64,000 bases of DNA from contig VXTP01000043.1 in NCBI GenBank assembly GCA_009837395.1, forward strand, positions 62,001 to 126,000, read 5' to 3'. This document shows positions 29,531-39,081 of this stretch, piece after piece. The notes beneath the pieces are model-generated. The model was not told the DNA's origin. It did not search any database and saw only the letters and a list, made by a program, of their open reading frames with translations. This DNA comes from Gemmatimonadota bacterium (GTDB taxonomy: Bacteria > JAAXHH01). The first letter of the stretch is position 1. Every line of letters starts with the position of its first letter. The position numbers and the translations under genes were made by a program.

Positions 29531-31004
29531 TCGGACCGAAGGAACCGGCCAAACCGAAGGGGCCGGACAGACCGTGGGAGCCGGCCGGTCCGCCTGTCAA
29601 GGACCGGAGATGGCTTGCCGCCACGCGCATTTCATCGGGATTGGCGGAATCGGCATGAGCGCACTGGCTGAACTGATGCTCGGTTATGGATATAAAGTCA
29701 GCGGATCGGACCTGCGGGGTACGCGGTTGACCGACCGGTTACACGGTCTCGGAGCGTCCGTCTTCCAGGGCCACGACCCGGCCAACATGGAGGGTGCGGA
29801 CCTGATCGTGTACTCCGCCGCCATCCCCGGGGACAATCCCGAACTCGCGTCGGCCCACCGGTTGGGCCGGCGTACCGTCACCCGCGCCGAACTGCTCGGC
29901 ATGCTGACGCGCGGGACGCAGGGCATCGCCGTGGCGGGCACCCACGGAAAGACCTCCACATCGGCCATGATCGTCAAGGTACTGGCCGCCGCGGGGCTGG
30001 ACCCGACGGCCGTCATCGGCGGGATCATGACGGAAAACGGATCCAACGTCCGCCGGGGAAACGGGCCCTGGATGGTCGTGGAAGGCGATGAATACGATCG
30101 TTCGTTCCACGCGCTGACGCCGGCGGCGGCCGTGATCACTTCGGTGGACGCCGACCACATGGAATACTACGGTTCGCAGGAAGCCATCGATGAAGCCTTT
30201 ACTGTCTTCGCCCATCTCGTGCCCGGGGACGGGCCCCTGATCGTGTGTGCGGACGACCCGGGCATCGGCAGGATCCGGTCCGGCCTGCGCCGCCGCCTGG
30301 TGACCTACGGGCTTTCGGCGCAAGCCTGCATCCGGGCGGACCGGGTGGAATCGAAGGGCTGGAGCATTTCCGCCGACGTGTACGTGCGGGACGATCCGGC
30401 CGGCCGGCTGGTGTTGCCGCAGCCGGGCGAGTGCAACCTGTCCAACGCCCTGGCCGCCATCGCCGTGGCCGATGATCTCGGGCTGCCCGTCGAGCGAGCC
30501 ATGGCGGCCCTGGCGGAGTACCAGGGGTTGAAAAGGCGATTCGAGGTACTGGGCAGCATCGGCGGCGTCACGGTGGTGGACGACTACGCCCACCATCCCG
30601 TCGAAATCGAGGCCGCACTGCGTGCCGTGTCGAATGCGGGCGCCCGGCGCATGTTCGTGGTGTTCCAGCCGCACCTTTACAGCCGGACGCGGGATCTGCG
30701 CCGGGAATTCGGACGCGTCCTCGGGCGGTTTCCCGCCTACCGGACGATCGTTACGGACGTATATCCGTCCAGGGAAACGCCCCGGGACGGCGTGACGGGT
30801 GAGATGATCGTACACGACTCGAGCGCATTCGGCGGAAACGTCGCGTATATCCCGGACAAGGACCGGGTAGCGGCCGCGCTGGTGGACGATCTCGAACACG
30901 GAGACCTGGTGCTGACCCTCGGCGCGGGGGACGTCGGCGAAGTGGGAATCCAGGTTTGCGAACTGCTGCGGAAAAGCGGGGTCCGGTCTCATGGCACTAT
31001 CTGA
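29523..31004 (+). CDS. murC: UDP-N-acetylmuramate-L-alanine ligase
   Basis: HFIGIGGIGMSALAELMLGYGYKVSGSD; AVAGTHGKTSTSAMI; DDYAHHPVEIEA. Alternative start ATG at 29610. Confidence 0.95.
   Translation: MTDRTEGTGQTEGAGQTVGAGRSACQGPEMACRHAHFIGIGGIGMSALAELMLGYGYKVSGSDLRGTRLTDRLHGLGASVFQGHDPANMEGADLIVYSAAIPGDNPELASAHRLGRRTVTRAELLGMLTRGTQGIAVAGTHGKTSTSAMIVKVLAAAGLDPTAVIGGIMTENGSNVRRGNGPWMVVEGDEYDRSFHALTPAAAVITSVDADHMEYYGSQEAIDEAFTVFAHLVPGDGPLIVCADDPGIGRIRSGLRRRLVTYGLSAQACIRADRVESKGWSISADVYVRDDPAGRLVLPQPGECNLSNALAAIAVADDLGLPVERAMAALAEYQGLKRRFEVLGSIGGVTVVDDYAHHPVEIEAALRAVSNAGARRMFVVFQPHLYSRTRDLRREFGRVLGRFPAYRTIVTDVYPSRETPRDGVTGEMIVHDSSAFGGNVAYIPDKDRVAAALVDDLEHGDLVLTLGAGDVGEVGIQVCELLRKSGVRSHGTI
29535..29588. 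repeat. 18-nt tandem repeat x3 at murC 5' end
   Basis: accgaaggaaccggccaa / accgaaggggccggacag / accgtgggagccggccgg. Confidence 0.85.
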
Positions 31005-31917
31005 AATCTTCAGCGGATTGGTGCCGGCCGAACGGCTCCGGCTGAACGAGGGCCTGGACCGGCATACCACCTATCGGGTAGGGGGACCGGCCGACGTGAT
31101 GTGTTTGCCTGAAACCCGGTCGGAGCTGCTCGAAATCGTCACCGCGGCCAGGGTGCGCGAGGTCCCCTGGCTCGTGCTGGGGAACGGGAGCAACATCCTC
31201 TTCTCGGATGACGGATTCAGGGGACTGGTCATCAAGATACGCGGATCGACCCCGGCCGACGGGACGCTGTGGCATCTGAAGCAGGACGGCGAATACCTCC
31301 GGGCCGGCGCCGGCGTCAGCCTGCCCAGGCTTGCCTGGTCGGCGGCGGCCACGGGCCTGGGCGGACTGGAGTTCTGCACCGGTATCCCCGGCGTGGTCGG
31401 CGGTTCCATCCGTGGAAACGCGGGCGCCCACGGGAGCGATCTGGGCGACGTGCTGGAGTCGATTGATCTGATCCGGCCTTCCGGTGATATCGAGACGATC
31501 CCGGCTGGAGAAGCGGGGTTTACCTACCGGGAGAGCGGTATCGATCCGGACGGCATCGTGACCGGGGCCGTGTTCAGGCTGACGCCGGACGAACCGGATA
31601 ACGTGTATGAACGCATTCGGGAATTCACCGAGTACAGGAAGCGCACGCAGCCTTCCGCGGACCAGAGCGCCGGATGCATGTTCAAGAACCCCGAAGGCGA
31701 CAAGGCGGGGAGGCTGATCGACGCGGCCGGTTGCAAGGGCCTGCAGGTCGGGGGAGCGAGCGTGTCCGACCTCCATGGGAATTTCGTAATCAACCAGGGC
31801 GGGGCGACGGCTTCGGACGCGTTGCGGCTGATCGACATGGTTCGCGAACGGGTCTTCGAAAGGACCGGCGTAGCCCTTGAACTCGAGGTGCGCGTGATGA
31901 AATCGGGGGTCGTATGA
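30991..31917 (+). CDS. murB: UDP-N-acetylenolpyruvoylglucosamine reductase
   Basis: TTYRVGGPADVM; LVLGNGSNILFSDDGFRGLVIK; GIPGVVGGSIRGNAGAHG; SAGCMFKNPEGDKAGRLIDAAGCKG. Confidence 0.96.
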   Translation: MALSEIFSGLVPAERLRLNEGLDRHTTYRVGGPADVMCLPETRSELLEIVTAARVREVPWLVLGNGSNILFSDDGFRGLVIKIRGSTPADGTLWHLKQDGEYLRAGAGVSLPRLAWSAAATGLGGLEFCTGIPGVVGGSIRGNAGAHGSDLGDVLESIDLIRPSGDIETIPAGEAGFTYRESGIDPDGIVTGAVFRLTPDEPDNVYERIREFTEYRKRTQPSADQSAGCMFKNPEGDKAGRLIDAAGCKGLQVGGASVSDLHGNFVINQGGATASDALRLIDMVRERVFERTGVALELEVRVMKSGVV

Positions 31918-32756
31918 AACTGAACAGGATGTATCCCGCAATCAGGCTGATGCTTGGACTCGCGGCCGGCTTGCTCGTCTCGGGCGCGGTGGCCGGACTG
32001 GCCATGGGCAGCCTGGCGCTGTACGAGTGGACGAAGACCTCTCCTGCGTTCAATCTGAACACCATCGACGTCGCGGGAAACCGCTTCGTCGGCAAAGAAG
32101 ACATCATCGCGGTTTCCGGTCTCGAGCGGGGACGGAACATCTGGTCGGTCGACCTCGCGGAGACCGAAAGGCGCCTTATGCTGGACCGGCGGTTCGAGCA
32201 GGTCGCGGTCACCAGGAGTCTGCCCGGTACCGTCGTGGTCCGTGTGGAGGAGCTGCAACCGATCGCATTCGTGCAGCTGGACCGGCTCTACGGCGTCTCG
32301 GAACGCGGCGCGTTGATCCCTCTATCACCCGGAAACGGGCTGCCGGATCTTCCCGTGATCACCGTCGACGCTTCAAGCTACCGGCTGGCGCCGGGTGCCG
32401 CGGAGTCGGAGGACCGCAGTTTCGAAACCTTGAGAGACGCCATGCTGGTCAATCCGGAGATGGCCCGCGCACTCTACCTGATGCGGGCGCTCAGGACGAT
32501 GTCTCCGGGGATGTATGACGAGTTGTCCGAGATACACGTTTCCAGTCCCGATGACCCGATCGCCTACATGGTCGAAGGCGGCCTGGCCATACGGTTCGGG
32601 ACGGGCCACTATCCAAGGAAGATCGAGATGTTGAAACGGACGGTGGAACGGCTGGAAGCCGATGCCATCCGTACCCGCCTGATCGACCTGCGGTTCAAGG
32701 ACCAGGCTATCGTCCTGCCGATCGTATCCAACCGGTCCGGGGGCGGGAGATCGTAG
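31914..32756 (+). CDS. ftsQ: Cell division protein FtsQ (POTRA)
   Basis: N-terminal TM; FNLNTIDVAGNRFVGKEDIIAVSGLERGRNIWSVDL; between murB and ftsA. Confidence 0.88.
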   Translation: MKLNRMYPAIRLMLGLAAGLLVSGAVAGLAMGSLALYEWTKTSPAFNLNTIDVAGNRFVGKEDIIAVSGLERGRNIWSVDLAETERRLMLDRRFEQVAVTRSLPGTVVVRVEELQPIAFVQLDRLYGVSERGALIPLSPGNGLPDLPVITVDASSYRLAPGAAESEDRSFETLRDAMLVNPEMARALYLMRALRTMSPGMYDELSEIHVSSPDDPIAYMVEGGLAIRFGTGHYPRKIEMLKRTVERLEADAIRTRLIDLRFKDQAIVLPIVSNRSGGGRS

Positions 32757-32774
32757 TGGTAAAAGGAGTTGAAC

Positions 32775-33995
32775 ATGGCTCGTGAATGTATCGCCGCGCT
32801 CGATCTGGGTACCACCAGAACAGTCGTGCTGATCGGCGAGATTGCAGACGACGGACTACGGATCCTTGGCAAGGGCGCGAGCAGGTCCCGGGGCCTCAGG
32901 CGAGGTGTCGTGGTCAACATGGACGAGGCCGCCCGTTCGATCGAGGAGGCGCTCCGGACCGCGGAACGGGATGCGGGCGCCAGGATAAACGAGGTATTCG
33001 TCGGATTTTCCGGCGAGCACATCGAAAGCGCCAACAGCAGTGGCGCCGTGGCCATCGCTTCCGAAGTCGGCCGGGGCGTGACGCGGGAGGACGTATTCCG
33101 CGCCCGCGAAGCGGCGACGGCCCTGAAAATACCCTCGGACCGCCAGGTCATCCACGTGCTCACCCAGGACCACATCGTGGACGACCAGTGCAGGATCCCC
33201 GACCCGTGCGGCATGTCGGGCGTCCGGCTCGAAGTGCTCGTGCACATCGTAACGGGTGCGGTCACCCCTTTGCGGAATGTACGCAACTGTATCGAGCAAT
33301 CCGGAATGCAGGTCAGGGAACTCGTCCTGGATTCGATCGCCGCGGGCGAGTCGGCACTCACGTCCGACGAGAAGGAACTGGGCGTCGTGCTGCTCGACCT
33401 GGGCGGAGGCACGACGAAGGTCGCGCTGTTCCACCAGGGGAGCATTCGGCATTCGGCGGTCATACCGGCCGGGGGCAACAACCTCACGAACGACATCGCC
33501 ATCGGACTCCGCACGCCCCATGAGGACGCCGAACGGATCAAGTGCGGCTACGCCAGTGCGGTCTATGTCCGGCCGGCCAGGGACGACATGATCGAAGTGC
33601 CCGGGGTCGGCGGCCGCGAGCCGAGGGAGGTGACGCGGGAGGAACTGGCCTACGTGGTCGGACCGCGGATCAAAGAGCTTCTGTTCCTCGCGCGGGAGGA
33701 GATCCGTGGCAACGGTTTCGAACACCTGGTAGGCACCGGGGTCGTCATCACGGGCGGCGGTGCACTGATACCGGGCATCGTGAAACAGGCGGAACAGGTC
33801 TTCGGCATGTCCGCGAAAATCGGCGCGCCGGAAGAACTTCCCGGACTGGAAAACGACGAATTCGCGCCGACGTACGCCACAAGTGTCGGCTTGTTGCGCT
33901 ACGCCATGAACAATCTTTTGGAAAAGGAGCGGCTCAATGGTACGGAAGGAGGATTGCTGGACCGTGTGTTAAGCCGGATCGCGGCCCTGGTGTAG
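32775..33995 (+). CDS. ftsA: Cell division protein FtsA
   Basis: CIAALDLGTTRTVVLIGEI; LLDLGGGTTKVALFHQGS; VVITGGGALIPGIVKQAEQVFG. Confidence 0.95.
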   Translation: MARECIAALDLGTTRTVVLIGEIADDGLRILGKGASRSRGLRRGVVVNMDEAARSIEEALRTAERDAGARINEVFVGFSGEHIESANSSGAVAIASEVGRGVTREDVFRAREAATALKIPSDRQVIHVLTQDHIVDDQCRIPDPCGMSGVRLEVLVHIVTGAVTPLRNVRNCIEQSGMQVRELVLDSIAAGESALTSDEKELGVVLLDLGGGTTKVALFHQGSIRHSAVIPAGGNNLTNDIAIGLRTPHEDAERIKCGYASAVYVRPARDDMIEVPGVGGREPREVTREELAYVVGPRIKELLFLAREEIRGNGFEHLVGTGVVITGGGALIPGIVKQAEQVFGMSAKIGAPEELPGLENDEFAPTYATSVGLLRYAMNNLLEKERLNGTEGGLLDRVLSRIAALV

Positions 33996-34072
33996 AAACC
34001 GCCGCGCCCATTCGTACAGATTCGAGCAAAACCGGCAGATTGCTGCCTCAAACCCACAGAAGGAGGCTGTAA

Positions 34073-35245
34073 ATGTCTACTTTCGACTTCGATGCGGAAC
34101 CGGGACTGTTCGCTCGCATGAAGATTATCGGCGTGGGCGGCGCCGGAAAGAACGCCGTGAACCACATGGTTGAAATCGGCGTCCCGGGCGTCGATTTTCT
34201 GGTCGCCAACACGGACGCGCAGGACCTGGCGAGTTCCAATGTAAAGTACAAGATACAGCTGGGACACGAGATCACCCGTGGACTCGGCGCCGGCGCGAAT
34301 CCGGACGTAGGTCGCAAGGCCGCGGAGGAAAGCCGGGACGTTATCGCGGAACACCTGACCGATATTGATATGGTCTTCATCACCGCGGGCATGGGGGGCG
34401 GCACGGGAACCGGCGCCGCGCCGGTGATCGCGCAGATCGCCAAGGAGTTGGGCGTCCTGGCCGTCGGCGTCGTGACCAAGCCATTTGCCTTCGAGGGACC
34501 CAAGCGGGCGGCGAACGCTGAAACCGGGCTCGCCGCGTTGAAAGAGCATGTGGATACGGTCGTCATCATCCCCAACCAGAAGCTGAAGGAGGCCGTGAGC
34601 CACACCACGACTTTCAAAGACGCCCTCAAGGTGGCCGACGAGGTTCTGCTGCAGGCCACGCGCGGCATTTCGGACCTGGTCACCCTGCCCGGGCTGATCA
34701 ATGTCGATTACGCCGATATCAGGACGACCATGGAGAACAAAGGCGAAGCCCTCATGGGCACCGGCGAGTCCGAGGGAGAAAAGCGCGCGCTGGAAGCGGC
34801 GGAACGTGCCATGAATCACCCGCTGCTGGCGGACATGGACATCGACGGAGCCAAGGACATTCTGCTGAATATCTCGGGCGGCCAGGATATGACCCTGTTC
34901 GAAGTGGAAGAAGTGATGACCACGGTTCAGGCGGCCGCGGGACACACCAACATCATCATGGGTACGGTCCTCGATGAGAGCCTGGAAGGCAAAATCCGGG
35001 TGACGCTGATCGCCACGGGACTGGACCAGGCCATGTCTTCGCCGGACGAAATGCTGACCCGGAACATCCTGAAGTTCCAGCCGGACCGTCCTGAAGAGAT
35101 CGAGACCCCGGCCTTTCAACGGGTCAAGCGTAACGGGTTCGAGACGGAGGAAGTGGCCGTGGGCGACCCGTCCGACGACGCCGTCGACAATAACGGGCTG
35201 GACGTGCCGACCTACATGCGCCGCCGCAGGGCATTCGGTTCGTAA
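34073..35245 (+). CDS. ftsZ: Cell division GTPase FtsZ
   Basis: GVGGAGKNAVNHM; ITAGMGGGTGTGAAPVIAQIAKELG; C-terminal LDVPTYMRRRR peptide. Confidence 0.98.
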   Translation: MSTFDFDAEPGLFARMKIIGVGGAGKNAVNHMVEIGVPGVDFLVANTDAQDLASSNVKYKIQLGHEITRGLGAGANPDVGRKAAEESRDVIAEHLTDIDMVFITAGMGGGTGTGAAPVIAQIAKELGVLAVGVVTKPFAFEGPKRAANAETGLAALKEHVDTVVIIPNQKLKEAVSHTTTFKDALKVADEVLLQATRGISDLVTLPGLINVDYADIRTTMENKGEALMGTGESEGEKRALEAAERAMNHPLLADMDIDGAKDILLNISGGQDMTLFEVEEVMTTVQAAAGHTNIIMGTVLDESLEGKIRVTLIATGLDQAMSSPDEMLTRNILKFQPDRPEEIETPAFQRVKRNGFETEEVAVGDPSDDAVDNNGLDVPTYMRRRRAFGS

Positions 35246-35308
35246 CAACCCGGATCATCCCACGTCCGAACGGGTGATTCAGGCACAGGCCAGACCGGTC
35301 AAATTCGA

Positions 35309-35337
35309 TTGACAGGTCCACGGCGGGACGGTATTTT
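35309..35337 (+). promoter_or_regulatory. Sigma70-type promoter upstream of valS (TTGACA-N17-TATTTT)
   Basis: -35 TTGACA 35309-35314, -10 TATTTT 35332-35337; leader about 145 nt. Confidence 0.65.
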
Positions 35338-35483
35338 GAGGCTGGCGATTTTGCGGTGCTGGTTTCAAGATACCATCCCGTCGGAGGGCGTAGTCTTTCC
35401 TGTCCGGTTTCCGGTCTGATTACGGCCATTCCATATCCTGTTCTATTCTGCAACTTCCGGTACGACAGGGAGATACATCCGAT

Positions 35484-38153
35484 ATGGCCGAGGGATTGCC
35501 CCCTCAGTACGACCCCGGAACCGTTGAACGGAAGTGGTACGCTTTCTGGGAAGAGCACCAGTTCTTCCACGCCGATCCGGCTTCCGGCAAGCCCCCTTAT
35601 TCCATCGTCATACCCCCACCCAACATCACCGGCATTCTCCATCTCGGCCACGTGCTGAACAACACGATCCAGGACGTGCTCATCCGGTTCAAGCGCATGC
35701 AGGGTTTCGAAACCCTCTGGATGCCGGGAACGGATCACGCCGGTATCGCCACGCACGTGGTCGTGGAACGGATGCTGGCGGAACAGGGCATCGACCGGGA
35801 GGAAATCGGCCGCGAGCGATTCGTGGAGGAAGTGTGGAAATGGCGTGAGCAGTATGGCGGCACGATCATCCGCCAGTTGAAGGAACTGGGTTGCTCCTGT
35901 GACTGGAAGCGCGAGCGTTTCACCATGGACGAGGGGCTTTCCAGGGCGGTTCTCACGGTATTCATCGCGCTTTTCGAAAAAAAGATGATTTACCGGGGCA
36001 ACCGCATCATCCACTGGTGTCCCCGTTGCAATACCGCCCTGTCCAACGAGGAGTCCGTTCCCCGGGACGAGCAGGGATCGCTGTGGCGGATCCGGTATCC
36101 CCTGGCAGACGGCACGGGCGGGATCAGCATCGCCACGACGAGACCGGAGACCATGCTCGGCGACGTGGCGGTTGCCGTCCACCCGGAGGACGAGCGGCAC
36201 GCGCACCTGGTGGGCAAGCAGGTCAGCCTGCCGCTTACGGACCGGTCCATCCCGATCATCGCGGACGCGGAACTGGTCGACCGGGCATTCGGCACGGGCG
36301 CCGTCAAGGTAACGCCGGCCCACGATTTCAATGATTTCATCCTCGGCAACAAGCACGACTTGCCGCAGATCGTGATCATGGACGAGGATGGCACGATGAA
36401 CGAAACCGCCGGTCCCGCCTACCGGGGACTGGACCGGTTCGAGTGCCGCCGCAGAGTCGTGAAGGACCTCGAAGACCTCGGCCTCCTCGAAGGGATCGAA
36501 GGTCACGTCCATGCCGTCCGCCACTGCCAGCGTTGCGACTCGGTCCTCGAGCCCCGGCTTTCCCGCCAGTGGTTCCTGAAGACCCGGCCGCTCGCCCGCC
36601 GTCTCCTGCGCGCCCTGGAAGAAGAACGGATACCGGACATTACCCCGGAACACTGGGAGAAGACGTACCGCCACTGGCTGGAAAACATCGAGGACTGGTG
36701 CCTTTCCCGCCAGTTGTGGTGGGGACACCGCATACCGGTATGGTACTGCGCGTCGTGCGGAAGCGCGCACGCGGGCATCGAAGCGCCCGGGCAGTGCGGC
36801 CGTTGCGGCCACGGCGTGCTGCACCAGGACGAAGACGTGCTCGACACTTGGTTCTCATCGGCCCTGTGGCCCTTTTCGACCATGGGCTGGCCGGAACGCA
36901 CGGCGGAGCTCCGGACCTTCTATCCCACCTCCACGTTGGTCACCGGCCACGATATCCTGTTCTTCTGGGTCGTGCGCATGATGATGATGGGCTACGAATT
37001 CATGGACGACCGGCCCTTCGACGACGTCTATCTCACGAGCCTGGTGCGCGACATCAAGGGACGGAAACTGAGCAAATCGCTGGGCAATTCGCCCGATCCC
37101 CTGGAAGTTATGGATACCTACGGCGCCGACGCGCTGAGGTACGCCATGATGCTGATCGCGCCGCACGGACAGGACTTGCTCTATTCCAACGAACAGGTTG
37201 AAGTGGGGCGCAATTTCGCAAACAAAATGTGGAATGCCGCACGGCTGGTACTCATGCATCAGAAGCCGACGGAATCCGACCTCCCGGCTTCCGAGAACCT
37301 CTGGGACCGCTGGATCCTGTCCCGCCTGGACCGTACCGTCGAACAGGCGACGCGGTCCCTGGAGCAATATGCCTTCCACGAGACGGCGCTGCTCCTCTAC
37401 GACTTCTTCTGGCACGACTACTGCGATTGGTATCTCGAAGCGATCAAGCAACGGCTCTACGACGAGACGGACGTCGCGTCCGCGGATCACGCGCGGCGTA
37501 CGGCCGTGCTCGTGCTCGAACAGACGCTCCGCCTGTTTCACCCGTTCATGCCGTTCATCACCGAGGAAATCTGGCAGCATCTGAGACCCTACCTGGATGA
37601 CCGGGACGCGGAACCGGCCGGCATCGTCGTCGCGCCCTGGCCGGAATCGCGTCCGGACCGGGTTCGGGCGGATGCCGAAGCGGACATACGTTACGTCCAG
37701 GAACTGATCGGGGCCATCCGGGGCGTGCGCGCCGACTTCAGAGTCCATCCTACCCAGGAAATGGCGGTGCACTGCCGGATCGAGGACCCCCGCCTGATCG
37801 AAGTACTCTCCGGTCAGGCACAGACGGTCCAGTCCCTTGCCCGGTGCACGCTGGCCTTCGTCGACGGTGACAACGCCCGGCCCGCCGGTTGCGCGTCCGG
37901 CGTGTTGCGGGACATGGAATTCTACATCCCGCTCAGCGGCCTGATCGACCTGGAAATCGAAACGGATCGCCTTTCCCGGGAGCGGACCCGGGTCGAGCAG
38001 GAGTTGGAAAAGGTCCGCAAGCGCCTGTCGAACGGACAGTTCGTGCAAAAGGCGCCGGCGGATGTCGTCGAGAAGGAAAAGGACAAGCAGAACAACTACG
38101 AGGACATGATCGGCCGGCTGAATCGGAATCTCGAAATGATTTGTGCAGGATGA
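35484..38153 (+). CDS. valS: Valyl-tRNA synthetase
   Basis: PPPNITGILHLGHVLNNTIQD; GRKLSKSLGNSPDPLEVMDTYGADALR; C-terminal coiled coil. Confidence 0.97.
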   Translation: MAEGLPPQYDPGTVERKWYAFWEEHQFFHADPASGKPPYSIVIPPPNITGILHLGHVLNNTIQDVLIRFKRMQGFETLWMPGTDHAGIATHVVVERMLAEQGIDREEIGRERFVEEVWKWREQYGGTIIRQLKELGCSCDWKRERFTMDEGLSRAVLTVFIALFEKKMIYRGNRIIHWCPRCNTALSNEESVPRDEQGSLWRIRYPLADGTGGISIATTRPETMLGDVAVAVHPEDERHAHLVGKQVSLPLTDRSIPIIADAELVDRAFGTGAVKVTPAHDFNDFILGNKHDLPQIVIMDEDGTMNETAGPAYRGLDRFECRRRVVKDLEDLGLLEGIEGHVHAVRHCQRCDSVLEPRLSRQWFLKTRPLARRLLRALEEERIPDITPEHWEKTYRHWLENIEDWCLSRQLWWGHRIPVWYCASCGSAHAGIEAPGQCGRCGHGVLHQDEDVLDTWFSSALWPFSTMGWPERTAELRTFYPTSTLVTGHDILFFWVVRMMMMGYEFMDDRPFDDVYLTSLVRDIKGRKLSKSLGNSPDPLEVMDTYGADALRYAMMLIAPHGQDLLYSNEQVEVGRNFANKMWNAARLVLMHQKPTESDLPASENLWDRWILSRLDRTVEQATRSLEQYAFHETALLLYDFFWHDYCDWYLEAIKQRLYDETDVASADHARRTAVLVLEQTLRLFHPFMPFITEEIWQHLRPYLDDRDAEPAGIVVAPWPESRPDRVRADAEADIRYVQELIGAIRGVRADFRVHPTQEMAVHCRIEDPRLIEVLSGQAQTVQSLARCTLAFVDGDNARPAGCASGVLRDMEFYIPLSGLIDLEIETDRLSRERTRVEQELEKVRKRLSNGQFVQKAPADVVEKEKDKQNNYEDMIGRLNRNLEMICAG

Positions 38154-39022
38154 GCGTCGAGTGCTATATTGATTTGCACGCCCACAGCGTCTGTTCCGAC
38201 GGCGTCGATACCCCGGAAGAACTCGTGTCGAAAGCCTGCGCGGCGGGCCTGTGCGCACTGGCGATTACCGACCACGACGCGGTGGACGGCGTGGAGCGGG
38301 CCCGGCGTGAATCGGCCCGGCGCGAATCGGCCCGGCGCGAGTCGGCCGGTGACGAATCGGTCCGGGACCTGGAGATCGTACCCGGTGTCGAGCTCAGTGC
38401 GCGGGACGGCGATTCGGACGTGCATATCCTGGGTTACTTCTTCGACCCCGGCAACCGGTCCTTGTTGTCCTACCTGGAAACCTTCAGGTCGCAGCGGTTG
38501 CACCGGGCCAAGGGCATCGTCCGGAAGCTGAACGACCTGGGCGTACCGCTTGAACTGGAATCGGTCATCGCCCATGCGCAGGACGGAAAGACCAGCGTCG
38601 GCAGGCCGCATATCGCCCGCGCGCTGGTGGAAAGCAACCAGGCCGATACGATACAGGACGCCTTTACACGGTATCTGGGCAACCACGCACCCGCGTACCT
38701 GCCCAAGGTCTTTTTCGCCGTCGAGGATGCGATTCGGGTGATCCACGAAGCCGGCGGCGCGGCCGTGCTTGCCCATCCGGGATCCCTCAGGCGGGACGAA
38801 CTGATCCCCGGATTCGTAAAGTCCGGCCTGGACGGCCTGGAGGTCATCCATCCGGACCACTCCGGGACGGCCCGGCGCTACTACGGGCAACTGGCTGCGA
38901 AGCACGGACTGGTGGCTACCGGCGGATCGGACTATCACGGCCCCCGGGCAGACCGTTGCGGCCTTGGCGGCATGAAGGTACCTCTGCATCATCTGACTGA
39001 ACTGAAACGGATATTGGCTTGA
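38150..39022 (+). CDS. PHP-domain phosphoesterase
   Basis: YIDLHAHSVCSDGVDTPEELV; ALAITDHDAVDGVE; VPGVELSA; ATGGSDYHGP; ATGA overlap with valS stop. Confidence 0.9.
   Translation: MSVECYIDLHAHSVCSDGVDTPEELVSKACAAGLCALAITDHDAVDGVERARRESARRESARRESAGDESVRDLEIVPGVELSARDGDSDVHILGYFFDPGNRSLLSYLETFRSQRLHRAKGIVRKLNDLGVPLELESVIAHAQDGKTSVGRPHIARALVESNQADTIQDAFTRYLGNHAPAYLPKVFFAVEDAIRVIHEAGGAAVLAHPGSLRRDELIPGFVKSGLDGLEVIHPDHSGTARRYYGQLAAKHGLVATGGSDYHGPRADRCGLGGMKVPLHHLTELKRILA
38301..38360. repeat. 15-nt tandem repeat x4 in PHP gene
   Basis: cccggcgtgaatcgg / cccggcgcgaatcgg / cccggcgcgagtcgg / ccggtgacgaatcgg. Confidence 0.9.
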
Positions 39023-39081
39023 CGTAAAGCCCGTTGCCTTAGCGTACGTTCGATGTTTTGCAGGATTCAAGGAGACGAAAA

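Noticed and set aside
35338-35483. T-box riboswitch in the valS leader
   Set aside because: No recognisable T-box bulge (UGGNACC-type) or antiterminator sequence by eye, despite the 145-nt leader.
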